Source of the DNA: Lampropedia cohaerens
Lineage (GTDB): Bacteria; Pseudomonadota; Gammaproteobacteria; Burkholderiales; Burkholderiaceae_C
Direction: 5' to 3'
DNA: 64,000 nt
Assembly: GCF_001005215.1 (NCBI RefSeq)
Contig: NZ_LBNQ01000041.1
Coordinates: 124,001 to 188,000 of the forward strand
This document shows positions 1 to 8,831 of the stretch, one piece after another. The translations under genes were made by a program, and so were the position numbers. A model generated the notes under the pieces. It did not search any database and had not been told where the DNA came from. It saw only the letters and a program-made list of their open reading frames with translations. Every line of letters begins with the position of its first letter. Position 1 is the first letter of the stretch.

Positions 1-3000
1 CCTCGCGTGCGGTGATGGTGACGTGCTGTTCCAGCCACGCGTACAGTGGCTCCAGCATGGCCTGCGCGACGGCCTCGAACTGGCCGGTCGCGTGTAGCGC
101 TGCAAAGTCCGGCCAGATGCGCGCCAATGCCGGGTTGCGGGCCGCCTGGCCCTCGTAGGGTCCGCCGTCGTAGGTTTGGCGCGCCTTGCCAAGCGCATCC
201 TGCTGGCGCGCAGCATCATCGCCGTTCTGTTTGCGCATGGCCTGCCACCATGTCGTGGCAGTGACGAAATCAAAGGGCAATGGCTGTTGCTGGCAGCGAT
301 GCGCCAGCGTGACGATGTGCTGCAGCCATTCCTGCGCCTGCGCCTTTGGCGGTAGCGTCGCGTCCAACACGGCATCGACGGCAATGATGCGCAGCTGGCT
401 GCCTGCGCCCGCTTCTGCCGGTTGCACGGCGCCCAGCAGCAAGGCCTGCAGCCATGTCTGCAGCAGCGACTTCAGCCGGATTTCGCCCTTGCGCGAGCCC
501 AGCACCTTGCCGGGCAGCACGTGCAGCAGCAGCGCCTGCGTCTCGTGCGCGTGCCGCCTCAGCCAGGGGGTGGGCGCCCAGTCCACGATACGGGGCGCGC
601 CATCGGCAGGCCATTGCAGCAGCTGCGGGCGGTGGCTGGCGAATGGGTGGCTGTGATGGGTGGCGAGCCAGTGCTCCAGCACATAGTGCCACTCCTGCAG
701 CCACTGCTGCTGCAACTGTGCGGCAGCAGCGCCGGCGGGCAACGCGCCGCTGGCAGCGAGCCGTTGCAGCTGCCGCGCGCACAGTGATTGCAGCGCTGCC
801 AACGAGGCGTCAGGCTGGGTAATTCGTGGCGCGACGGCCTGGCGCAATGCGTCAAAGGCTTGCCAGCGCTGCAGTCCATGCACGCGCAGGGGTTCGCAAT
901 CGTCCAACAGCTGTGGCAAAGGGGCAAAGCGCGTCTGCAGGCGGCGTGCAAACCATTGCTCGGCCGGGTTGCGCCAGATGGCCGCAATCTCCGCCAGCGT
1001 CAGGGGCGGTGGCTCGGGCGTGTCTTGCGGCGGCGCCAAAGTCGTTGGCGCGAACGGTTGTGCTTGTTCGCTGGCGGCGGCTGGATGCCATTCACGGGCC
1101 CAGGTGTGCAGCGCGCGCTTGCCGCGTGATGCCTGGAAGTAGGCTGGGTTGAAGGGCTGCAGCGGGTGTTCAACGGTCAGCGCCTGCAGCAGTGCGTTGC
1201 CCCAGCGCGCGCTCAGATAGTCGCGCAGCTGTGCCACCAGCACGGACGGCGCGCGGGCGCTGTTGTCGCGCACGCTTTTGCCGACCCAGCTGATGAACAG
1301 CTGCTCGCGTGCCGATAGCAGCGCTTCCAGCATGAGCTGGCGATCGTCCTGGCCGCGACTGCGGTCACCGGGGCGGAACATGCCCGGCAGGCGCATCAGG
1401 TCCATGTCGTTGGGGGGGCTCTGGCGCGGGTAGACGCCGTCGTCCATGCCCAGCAGGCAGACAACGCGAAACGGGATGGCGCGCATGGGCAGCAGTGTGC
1501 AGAATGTCACCCCGCCGGCGTGGAAGCGCTGGGTAGGCGCGGGCGCTTGCAGCGCGCCCAGCCACGCATCGCGCGCCACGGCCAGCGGCAGAGGCTGCGC
1601 GAATCCGGCCTCCAGTGCGGCATCCAGCCACTGGGCCAGGGCATTCTCCAGCAGCGTCATCGCCGCCTGCTCCTCGGGCTCGCGTGCCAGCAGGCAATCA
1701 GCCAGCATGGCGCGCCAGCGCGCGGCCCACTCCACTGGCGTGGCAGGCGTGGTCAGTACCCGTTGCCAGTGGCGCAGGCGTTGCAGCAGCGCTGCCAGTG
1801 CGCCAACGTGGCTGGCGGCCAGACCGCCGATTTCTTCAAAGGGCACGGTGCCCTGCCAGGGGGCGTTGCTGGCGTAGCCCAGCAGCATGCGCTCCAGCCC
1901 GAACCATGCAGTGTTCTGTTCGCCAAGCGCTGCAACGCCGAGCTGGGCGCGATGCGTGCCATCGAGTCCCCAGCGAATGCCGCTGCCCTGCATCCAGTGC
2001 TGCAGCTGGGCTACGCCTTCGGCATCGAGGCCGAAGCGGCGTGCGATGGCGGGCACGGCCAGCCAGTCGCACAGCTCTGCGAGGCCGACGCGCGTCTCGG
2101 GCAGCCGCGCCAGCCATTCGACGGCCTGTACGACGTCGCTGGCCTGCTGCGCGGCCAGATCGGTGACGGCAAACGGGATGTGGCGGGCATCGTCAGGGCC
2201 GTACTGTCCGAACACCGCCTGGATCAGCGGCGCGTAGGCACTGATGTCGGGGACCATCACGACGATGTCACGCGGCGCTAGCGTGTCGGGTGCGGCGAGA
2301 AGATCCAACAAGTGGTCGTGCAGGGCTTCGAGTTCGCGCACCGGGCTGTGCGCAACCTGAAAGCAGAGGCTGCGATCCTGTGGCGATGCAGGCGTTGCGG
2401 GTTCGCCCAGCGGCACGAGATCGCGCACTTGCTGCTGCACCTGCGCCAGCAGGCTAGGCGGAGATGACGGGTGACCATCGTCAAATCGGTCGACGCGCGG
2501 CAGCGCGCGGCCCTGCGCTTCCAGCTGCGCTTCGCGGTGCTCCAGCAGGCGCAGGAAGTCGCGCACCTGCCGGCCCCACTGCACCAGCAGCGGATTGGCA
2601 TGCGCATGCATGGCGTGCAAGGGGATGGCGGCCAGATCGGCTGCGGCGCGGCCCGATGCCGTGCTGCGCCGCTGCAGCCTCGCAAACAGTTCGCGCCCGT
2701 CAATGGCATCGCCCCAGTACATCTGGCAGGGGTTGGGGATTGCCAGCAGCACCTGGCTGTGCAGCGCCAGCGTGCACAGCAGATCAAGAATGGGCAGCGG
2801 CAGGTGGGCCATGCCAAACAGCACGACGCGCCGCGGCAATGTTTGCACCGCCTCGCCAGCGCGCAGCGCCGCAAGTGCGCGCAGATGCAGGTGCGGGCGG
2901 GTTGCCGCGCGCTCGGGAGCCTGCAGCGTGGCCATCAAGCGCTGCCACAGCAGCGCCTGCCAGTGCATCTGCTCGGGCAAGGAGTGGTCTTGATCGAGCG

Positions 3001-3538
3001 CATCGCGCAGGGTCAGTTCGCCTTGCTCCCACGCCAGCAGCCAGTCAGGCCGGTAGACCTGGTACTGGTCAAACAGATCGGCAATGCGCACCGCCAGCCT
3101 GTAGCACTCCAGGGGCGCCGGATTGGCACCCAGCATCGCGTGCAGCGGCCGCCATGGCGATGATGCGCCGTGTTCGGGCCCGATGGCCTGCGGCAGCAGC
3201 CGCATCAGTCGCCACAGCATGTCAGGCTTGTCCAGTGGCGTGTGGTAGGGCACGTTTTGCTGTCCCAGGATGCGCCGGTACAGCCGCCAGGCAAAGCGGC
3301 TGGGCAGTTCGGTGGCAACGGCCGCGCACACGCCCAGCTGCTGCGCCAGCTGCATCTTCAGCCATTCGGCCATGCCGTTGCTTTGCACCAGCACGGTTTC
3401 CGGCTCAAGCGGTGCCAGCGGGTAGGCCTTGAACCAGCCCGCGACGGTTTCCGCCAGAGCCTCGGTACGGTGGCTGTGAATGGCGACGATGCCGGGCAGG
3501 ATGGAGGCGTCAGTGGCAGGGCTGATGTTCTGAGACAC
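1..3538 (-). CDS. recC: RecC, gamma subunit of exodeoxyribonuclease V (partial at 3' end)
   Basis: This frame is open from a GTG at 3538 to the window edge, giving about 1179 residues; E. coli RecC has about 1120, so only a short C-terminal piece is likely missing. RecC is the Chi-recognising scaffold of the RecBCD helicase-nuclease, which processes double-strand ends for recombination. Family-typical segments are VQSNGMAEWL near residue 50, HSPVRELEALHD near residue 395 and the following RDIVVMVPDISAYAP block. No complete helicase motif set is visible, as expected for the inactivated helicase fold of RecC. The GTG start is chosen because no ATG, GTG or TTG lies closely upstream in frame; its ribosome-binding site is weak. 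recB and recD would be expected beyond the left edge. Family assignment is firm; the exact start is not. Confidence 0.9.
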   Translation of the reverse strand, partial: MSQNISPATDASILPGIVAIHSHRTEALAETVAGWFKAYPLAPLEPETVLVQSNGMAEWLKMQLAQQLGVCAAVATELPSRFAWRLYRRILGQQNVPYHTPLDKPDMLWRLMRLLPQAIGPEHGASSPWRPLHAMLGANPAPLECYRLAVRIADLFDQYQVYRPDWLLAWEQGELTLRDALDQDHSLPEQMHWQALLWQRLMATLQAPERAATRPHLHLRALAALRAGEAVQTLPRRVVLFGMAHLPLPILDLLCTLALHSQVLLAIPNPCQMYWGDAIDGRELFARLQRRSTASGRAAADLAAIPLHAMHAHANPLLVQWGRQVRDFLRLLEHREAQLEAQGRALPRVDRFDDGHPSSPPSLLAQVQQQVRDLVPLGEPATPASPQDRSLCFQVAHSPVRELEALHDHLLDLLAAPDTLAPRDIVVMVPDISAYAPLIQAVFGQYGPDDARHIPFAVTDLAAQQASDVVQAVEWLARLPETRVGLAELCDWLAVPAIARRFGLDAEGVAQLQHWMQGSGIRWGLDGTHRAQLGVAALGEQNTAWFGLERMLLGYASNAPWQGTVPFEEIGGLAASHVGALAALLQRLRHWQRVLTTPATPVEWAARWRAMLADCLLAREPEEQAAMTLLENALAQWLDAALEAGFAQPLPLAVARDAWLGALQAPAPTQRFHAGGVTFCTLLPMRAIPFRVVCLLGMDDGVYPRQSPPNDMDLMRLPGMFRPGDRSRGQDDRQLMLEALLSAREQLFISWVGKSVRDNSARAPSVLVAQLRDYLSARWGNALLQALTVEHPLQPFNPAYFQASRGKRALHTWAREWHPAAASEQAQPFAPTTLAPPQDTPEPPPLTLAEIAAIWRNPAEQWFARRLQTRFAPLPQLLDDCEPLRVHGLQRWQAFDALRQAVAPRITQPDASLAALQSLCARQLQRLAASGALPAGAAAAQLQQQWLQEWHYVLEHWLATHHSHPFASHRPQLLQWPADGAPRIVDWAPTPWLRRHAHETQALLLHVLPGKVLGSRKGEIRLKSLLQTWLQALLLGAVQPAEAGAGSQLRIIAVDAVLDATLPPKAQAQEWLQHIVTLAHRCQQQPLPFDFVTATTWWQAMRKQNGDDAARQQDALGKARQTYDGGPYEGQAARNPALARIWPDFAALHATGQFEAVAQAMLEPLYAWLEQHVTITARE

Positions 3539-3941
3539 GGGACATTTTCGTGAAGGGATGGCGCTGTGACTATACGCACTACTCGGGCATGCATGGAACG
3601 CATGGAGGGCATCGCAGAACCACGAAAGTCTGAGGTAACGGGGCCGGCGTGCGTTTCGCTATCATGTCTAAAGAACCTGTCTACAATCTCTGCACGAAGG
3701 CCATTGCGCCCGAAACTGGTGGTTGCAAGGCGCAAACCGCAGTCGGGCTGGTGGCCCGGCGAGGATTTGCAACGCCGCAAACGCCGTTTTTCGGCTCCAA
3801 CCCGCAGGGCATGACGCAGTCATGCGGCTTCGGGCAAAGATCGTAAACAGGTTCTAAGCCAAGGGGCCGTCGCGGGCACCTGCGATGGCAGTGGCATCGG
3901 CAAGCAACACAACCAGTTTTCTATTCGACCGAGGAGAAGCC
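3539..3941. other. Intergenic region between recC and the DUF305 gene
   Basis: No convincing gene lies in these 403 bases. They hold the upstream region of recC (leftward), the 184-bp inverted-repeat element at 3672-3855, and the leader of the DUF305 gene, which ends in a good Shine-Dalgarno sequence (GAGGAG at 3931-3936). A short open frame crosses the repeat but has no ribosome-binding site or recognisable product. Confidence 0.6.
3672..3855. repeat. Inverted-repeat element, copy A (184 bp, MITE-like)
   Basis: The ends are a 22-bp imperfect inverted repeat: 3672-3693 (AGAACCTGTCTACAATC and five more bases) and 3834-3855, with 19 of 22 positions complementary. A second element with the same ends lies at 51982-52100. 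The interiors differ in length and sequence, so the ends are the conserved part. It encodes no transposase. A non-autonomous mobile element or a structured RNA element are both possible; this is inference from the sequence alone. Confidence 0.7.
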
Positions 3942-4340
3942 ATGTCAATTTACACGCCAGTCAGGACTATGTGGATCGCCAGCATGCTGCTGGCGCTGTC
4001 TGTCACGGCGGCACACGCTGCGGGAGATGGCGTGGCACAGTCTTCTCGCGAGGCTTATGCGCAGTCAATGGGGCGTATGCATGATGCCATGATGGATGGC
4101 ATTGCACACGACGATGCCGATGTCGCCTTCGCAGCGGGTATGCTTGCACATCATGAAGGTGCGGTGGAGATGGCCCGCATCCAACTGGAGCATGGCCAGG
4201 ATGAGACCTTGCGCGAACTTGCGCAAGCGATCATCACTGCACAAGAGGCGGAAATTCGCGTCTTGCGTGCGTGGCTTGCCACCCATGCGCCGCATGCGCT
4301 GCATGAGGCAGCGGTGCCCGCCAGTGGGCATGCGCACTGA
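3942..4340 (+). CDS. Small exported DUF305 protein
   Basis: The product has 132 residues. Residues 1-26 form a signal peptide with a hydrophobic core (IASMLLALSVTAAHA), so the mature protein should be periplasmic. The rest is helical and rich in Met and His, with the DUF305 hallmark FAAGMLAHHEGAVEMARIQL around residues 60-80 and a second helix ending near IRVLRAWL. DUF305 proteins often accompany metal, especially copper, handling genes, but no metal gene lies nearby, so that role is only a family hint. The ATG at 3942 is chosen because GAGGAG precedes it at a good distance and it begins the signal peptide. The stop codon abuts a half copy of the repeat end found at 3672 and 51982. Confidence 0.75.
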   Translation: MSIYTPVRTMWIASMLLALSVTAAHAAGDGVAQSSREAYAQSMGRMHDAMMDGIAHDDADVAFAAGMLAHHEGAVEMARIQLEHGQDETLRELAQAIITAQEAEIRVLRAWLATHAPHALHEAAVPASGHAH

Positions 4341-4356
4341 GAACCTGTTGGCCATC
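4340..4356. repeat. Solo half-end resembling the inverted-repeat element
   Basis: AGAACCTGTTGGCCATC directly at the stop of the DUF305 gene matches 13 of 17 bases of the end AGAACCTGTTTACGATC, including the first 11. No matching right end is visible in the following 170 bases. It may be a decayed or solo end, or chance. Confidence 0.35.
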
Positions 4357-4510
4357 TTCTTGTGCGCCGGGGGGCGTGCGGTGCGGCACAGGCGATGGTA
4401 GCTCTGCATCGCCTCGGTTCAACCGGCTATGATCGGGATCTTTCCGCAATGGCCGCTCAGCGCGGCCATTGGCATTTTCTTGCCACTGGTTCAAGAGATA
4501 TCGCGCCTTC

Positions 4511-6562
4511 ATGTCAGCAGGACTCAATCTCGCCCAAACCCAGGCCGTTCACCATATCGGTGGGCCTTCGCTGGTGCTGGCCGGCGCTGGTTCGGGCAAG
4601 ACGCGGGTGATCACCCACAAGATCGCCTATCTGATCGAGAAGGGACTGCAGCCCGGGCGCATTGCGGCCATCACTTTCACCAACAAGGCGGCGGCCGAGA
4701 TGCGCGAGCGTGCGCGCGGGCTGATTGGCAAGGCCGCGCGTGAGGTGGTGATCTGCACCTTCCACGCGCTGGGCGTGCGCATGGTGCGCGAGGACGGCCA
4801 GGTGCTGGGCCTCAAGCCCAACTTCAGCATTCTCGATGCCGACGATGTGCTGTCCATCCTCAAGGAGTGTGGCGGTACGACCGACAGCGCGTTGGCGCGC
4901 CAGTGGCAATGGACCATCAGTCGTTGGAAGAACGAAGGGCTCAATGCCGAGCAGGCCCTGCAGGCTGCAGCCGATGAAGCGGAGAAGGTTGCCGCTGTGG
5001 TGATGCAGCGCTATCAGGAGCGGCTGACGGCCTACCAGAGCGTGGATTTCGACGATCTGGTGGGGCTGCCGCTGGCGCTGCTGGCGCGCCATCCACAGGT
5101 GCGCGAGAAATGGCAGGCGCGGTTTGGCCACGTGCTCGTCGATGAGTACCAGGACACCAACGCTACGCAGTACGAGCTGCTCAAGCTGCTGGTGGGCGAG
5201 AAAGGCCACTTCACGGCGGTGGGCGATGATGACCAGTCCATCTACGGCTGGCGCGGCGCCACGCTGGACAATCTCAAGAAGCTGCCGATCGATTACCCGG
5301 CGCTGCGCATCATCAAGCTGGAGCAGAACTACCGCTCGACCAGCGCCATTCTGCGCGCGGCCAACCACGTCATCGGCCCCAATCCCAAACTGTTCCCGAA
5401 GACGTTGTTTTCAGAGCTGGGTGAGGGCGAACCGGTGCGTGTGATCGACTGTGATTCGGAAGAGCATGAAGCCGAGCGCGTGGTGGCGCGTCTGCAGGGG
5501 CTGCGCGCGAGCAGCAACCCTCCGCCCGAGTGGCGCGACTTTGCGATCCTCTACCGCGCCAACCACCAGGCCAAACCGCTCGAGAAGGCGCTGCGCAAGG
5601 CGCAGATTCCCTACAAGGTCTCCGGTGGCACCAGCTTTTTCGACCGCTCCGAGATCAAGGATCTGTGCGTCTGGTTCCGGCTCTGGAGCAATGAGGACGA
5701 TGACCCGGCATTCCTGCGCGCAGTGGCCGCGCCGCGCCGTGGCATCGGCCACCAGACCCTGGCGCAACTGGGCGATTTCGCCACGATGATGCGCTCCAGC
5801 CTGTTTGGCGCGCTGTTCAATCCGATGCTGGAAACCCGCCTGAGCGCGCGTGCCCTGGCCAGCTTGCAGGAGTTCGGCCGGCAGGTCAACGATCTGCAGT
5901 ATCGCGCCCGCCATGCGCTGGGCCGCGAGGCGGCGCGCCAGTTCCTACAGGACTGGTTGCAGGACATCGGCTTCGAGAACTATCTGCTGGACCATTCCGA
6001 CACGGCAGCGCAGGCCACGGCCCGCTGGGGCAATGTGCAGGAGTTCTGCGACTGGATGGCCCAGCGCGCCGGAGGTGATGCCGACCCTTCCGAAGGCGCG
6101 GGTGGGCTGGCCAGCACGCCCAAGAGCCTGCTGGAAGTGGCGCAGACGATTGCGCTGCTGTCGACCTTGACCGAGCAGGAGAAGGAGCAGAATGTCGTTA
6201 CGCTGTCGACCCTGCATGCGGCCAAGGGGCTGGAGTGGCCGCACGTGGTGCTGGCCGGAGTCAACGAAGGCGTGCTGCCGTTTCAGCAGGGCGAGGACAG
6301 TCCGCCCGACCAGGCACGCCTGGAGGAGGAGCGCCGCCTGATGTACGTGGGCATCACCCGCGCGCAGCGCACGTTGGCGGTCACCTGGGCGCGCCGGCGC
6401 AAGAAGGGGCGCGATTGGGTGGCGGCCAAGCCCAGCCGCTTCATTGAGGAAATGCATCTCTCGGCCGACACTGCGCGGGAGGACCCGCGCGCCAAGCTGC
6501 GCGCGCTGCGCGAGGAGTTTGCCAAACGCGCGCAGACCACCAATGCGGCTGACGCGCCGTGA
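4511..6562 (+). CDS. rep: ATP-dependent DNA helicase Rep (UvrD/Rep superfamily 1)
   Basis: The product has 683 residues, the usual size for Rep/UvrD 3'-5' helicases that restart stalled forks and strip proteins from DNA. All superfamily 1 motifs are visible: Walker A GAGSGKT at 25-31, ITFTNKAAAEM near 57, DEYQDTN (Walker B) at 211-217, GDDDQSIYGWRG near 238, QNYRS near 275, LHAAKGLEW near 567 and EERRLMYVGITRAQ near 607. The ATG at 4511 starts the protein just before the conserved LNLAQTQAV Q-motif; an upstream in-frame start at 4469 would add a 14-residue tail unlike the family. It stands alone, 170 bases after the DUF305 gene and convergent with the GntR-type regulator. Confidence 0.92.
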   Translation: MSAGLNLAQTQAVHHIGGPSLVLAGAGSGKTRVITHKIAYLIEKGLQPGRIAAITFTNKAAAEMRERARGLIGKAAREVVICTFHALGVRMVREDGQVLGLKPNFSILDADDVLSILKECGGTTDSALARQWQWTISRWKNEGLNAEQALQAAADEAEKVAAVVMQRYQERLTAYQSVDFDDLVGLPLALLARHPQVREKWQARFGHVLVDEYQDTNATQYELLKLLVGEKGHFTAVGDDDQSIYGWRGATLDNLKKLPIDYPALRIIKLEQNYRSTSAILRAANHVIGPNPKLFPKTLFSELGEGEPVRVIDCDSEEHEAERVVARLQGLRASSNPPPEWRDFAILYRANHQAKPLEKALRKAQIPYKVSGGTSFFDRSEIKDLCVWFRLWSNEDDDPAFLRAVAAPRRGIGHQTLAQLGDFATMMRSSLFGALFNPMLETRLSARALASLQEFGRQVNDLQYRARHALGREAARQFLQDWLQDIGFENYLLDHSDTAAQATARWGNVQEFCDWMAQRAGGDADPSEGAGGLASTPKSLLEVAQTIALLSTLTEQEKEQNVVTLSTLHAAKGLEWPHVVLAGVNEGVLPFQQGEDSPPDQARLEEERRLMYVGITRAQRTLAVTWARRRKKGRDWVAAKPSRFIEEMHLSADTAREDPRAKLRALREEFAKRAQTTNAADAP

Positions 6563-6616
6563 CGCTGGCCTTCGGCTCGCCAGTGCCCGCGCAGGCCAGG
6601 GCGATGTAGTCTGGGA

Positions 6617-7339
6617 CTAGGCGTCGCCGGCCTGCGATGCGATGGCGTCCGTCAGCCGCTTGCGGCTGCTCGAAAGGTGCAGCCGCAGCAGCGCGCGTGC
6701 GGCCTCCGGGTCGCGGCGCTCCAGCGCATAGCAGATGTGTTCATGCTCGTGCTCCATGCGGTGCCGCAAGGCCGCCAGGGCCTTGCCTTCAAGCCGCTTG
6801 GAGCGCAGTTGCGCGCGCGGGATGAGCAGGCCGCCGATGTAGCTGAACAGGCGCACGAACTCAGGGTTGCCGGTCGCCTCCGCGATGGTGCGGTGAAAGC
6901 GCATGTCCGCCTCGAACGGCTCCTGCTCGTTGTCCAGCGCGTGCAGCATGTCCTGGATGGCGCTGCGCATGTCCTTGATGTGCGCGGCATTGTGGTGCTC
7001 GGCTGCCAGCGCCACGGCTTCCGATTCCAGCGCAATGCGCAGCTCCAGCACGCGCAGCAGGGCCTTGGCGGCGGTCAGACTTTCCGGGCGGATGGAAAAG
7101 GACTCGATGGCTGGCTCCACCTGCTCGCGCACGAAGATGCCAACGCCCGGCATGGTGACCACCTTGCCGCTGGCGCGCAGGTTGGCGATTGCCTCGCGGA
7201 CCACGGTGCGGCTGACCCCGAAGGTCTCGATCATCTCCTGCTCGCTGGGCAGGCGGCTGCCCAGCGGATAGACGCCGTTGGCGATGTTTTCGGCAAGCAC
7301 CCGGGTGGTCTTCTCGGTCAGGGTTTCGCGTCGGCTCAT
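6617..7339 (-). CDS. GntR/FadR-family transcriptional regulator (FCD domain)
   Basis: The product has 240 residues. An N-terminal winged helix-turn-helix (about 10-75; LPSEQEMIETFGVSRTVVREAI) binds DNA. An all-helical FCD effector domain (about 95-225) carries the acidic and histidine residues typical of its metal or ligand pocket, for example ADMRFHR and HRMEHEHEH. FadR-subfamily proteins usually repress divergent catabolic genes and release DNA on binding a carboxylated sugar or organic acid. It is transcribed away from the enolase-superfamily gene across a 250-base gap, so it is the likely local regulator of the uronate island. The effector is unknown; an aldarate, uronate or keto-acid intermediate is inferred from context. 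Confidence 0.88.
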   Translation of the reverse strand: MSRRETLTEKTTRVLAENIANGVYPLGSRLPSEQEMIETFGVSRTVVREAIANLRASGKVVTMPGVGIFVREQVEPAIESFSIRPESLTAAKALLRVLELRIALESEAVALAAEHHNAAHIKDMRSAIQDMLHALDNEQEPFEADMRFHRTIAEATGNPEFVRLFSYIGGLLIPRAQLRSKRLEGKALAALRHRMEHEHEHICYALERRDPEAARALLRLHLSSSRKRLTDAIASQAGDA

Positions 7340-7504
7340 AAGTCACTCAGGATGTGGCGATAGGCGAGCCGATCATACGGCACCCGAGGAGGCAACCCAT
7401 CCTATGACCGGCTGCTGGTGCACGGTGGCATGTCTGCTGCGCAGCCCTGCAAACGTACCTGCGTGTAGCGCAGAGGCGCGCTGTCAAAGGGTTTGCCCTA
7501 GTGA

Positions 7505-7557
7505 CCAACCCATATGATGACTGCAGAATTGCGTCGTCAACCCGTACTATGGGCTGG
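7505..7557. promoter_or_regulatory. Candidate operator: spaced inverted repeat upstream of the catabolic operon
   Basis: CCAACCCATA at 7505-7514 and TATGGGCTGG at 7548-7557 are inverted copies matching at 9 of 10 positions, separated by 33 bases. They sit 33-85 bases before the enolase-superfamily gene. The left arm overlaps ATATGATG (7512-7519), an octamer also present in the udh upstream region. Binding by the divergent GntR-type regulator is inferred from position only. Confidence 0.35.
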
Positions 7558-7589
7558 CGTGCTTCACGGCATCGTTGGCCACTGAATCT

Positions 7590-8747
7590 ATGAAAATCGA
7601 GCATATCCAAGGCACCGTTTTTACCTACCCCTCCAGGCGAGAGTCCGACAGCGCGGGCCATTCGCACCCCAGTCAGACCGTGCGTGAGGCCAAGATGGGC
7701 ATGCTGACGATCACCGCCGACGATGGCACCCAGGGCCAGGTGCTGGCGCCTGCGGAGGTGATCCGGCCTTATGTGCTGGAGCATTTCGGCCGCAAGGTAT
7801 TGCTGGGTCAGGATCCGTTGGATCGCGAGCGTCTCTGGCACGAGCTGGAGCACTGGCAGCGCGGCAGTGCCGGGCAGTTGACCGAGCGCGCTCTGGCCGC
7901 ATTCGACCAGGCGCTGTGGGACCTCGCCGGCAAGAAACTCGGCCTGCCCGTCTACAAGCTCATCGGTGGCTACCGCGACAAGGTGCCGGCCTACGGCAGC
8001 ATCATGTGTGGCGACGAACTTCCAGGTGGCCTGTCGACGCCGCAGGAATACGCGGACTTTGCCGTCAAGCTGGTTGCGCGCGGCTACAAGGCGATCAAGC
8101 TGCACACCTGGATGCCTCCGGTGTCCTTTGCACCCAGCGTGGAGATGGACATTCGCGCCTGCGAGGCGGTGCGCGAGGCCGTCGGTCCCGACATCGCGCT
8201 GATGCTTGACGGCTACCACTGGTACAGCCGCATGGAGGCGCTGCAGATCGGACGTGCGCTGGAGCGGCTGAACTTCACATGGTTCGAGGAAATGATGAGT
8301 GAGCAGAGCATGTCCTCGTACGCATGGCTGGCCGCGCAGCTGACAGTGCCCATTCTTGGACCGGAGACGGCCGCAGGCAAGCACTGGACGCGTGCCGACT
8401 GGGTTCGCCACGGGGCCTGCGACATTTTGCGCGCGGGCGTGCCGGGTGTGGGCGGCATCGGCCCGGTGCTCAAGGTGGCGCATCTGGCCGAGTCGTTCGG
8501 GATGGACTGCGAGGTGCATGGCAGCAGCGCGGCAAACCTGACCTGTGTGGCGGCCATCAAGAACTGCCGCTGGTACGAGCGTGGCCTGCTGCACCCGTTT
8601 CTCGACTATGACGAGCCACCGGCCTATCTCCATCGCATCTGGGATCCGATGGACAGCGACGGTTTCGTGCACCTGTCGCAGCAGCCAGGTCTGGGCGAGG
8701 ACATCAATCTGGACTACGTGCAGGCGCATACGGTGGCGACCTATTAG
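7590..8747 (+). CDS. Enolase-superfamily (mandelate racemase-like) acid-sugar dehydratase or cycloisomerase
   Basis: The product has 385 residues with the two-domain fold: a capping domain (about 1-130) and a barrel. Catalytic positions of the mandelate racemase subgroup can be placed: K170 and H172 in IKLHTW (K-x-H instead of the common K-x-K), metal ligands D207, E233 and E259, the D278-H310 dyad, and E330 at the end of the eighth strand. Such enzymes abstract the proton alpha to a carboxylate and mostly dehydrate sugar acids; some open aldaro-lactones. It heads the operon with the ABC importer, opposite a uronate dehydrogenase and a lactonase, so a galactarate, glucarate or aldaro-lactone substrate is inferred. 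The ATG at 7590 is used; a TTG at 7575 is also possible. Superfamily is sure, substrate is not. Confidence 0.82.
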   Translation: MKIEHIQGTVFTYPSRRESDSAGHSHPSQTVREAKMGMLTITADDGTQGQVLAPAEVIRPYVLEHFGRKVLLGQDPLDRERLWHELEHWQRGSAGQLTERALAAFDQALWDLAGKKLGLPVYKLIGGYRDKVPAYGSIMCGDELPGGLSTPQEYADFAVKLVARGYKAIKLHTWMPPVSFAPSVEMDIRACEAVREAVGPDIALMLDGYHWYSRMEALQIGRALERLNFTWFEEMMSEQSMSSYAWLAAQLTVPILGPETAAGKHWTRADWVRHGACDILRAGVPGVGGIGPVLKVAHLAESFGMDCEVHGSSAANLTCVAAIKNCRWYERGLLHPFLDYDEPPAYLHRIWDPMDSDGFVHLSQQPGLGEDINLDYVQAHTVATY

Positions 8748-8831
8748 CGCCTGGCCAGCGAAGGCAGGCACAGATTGGGCGAGCAAGGCGGCAGCAGAAC
8801 CGCCAGTGCGCCACGACAAGGAGACATAGTG

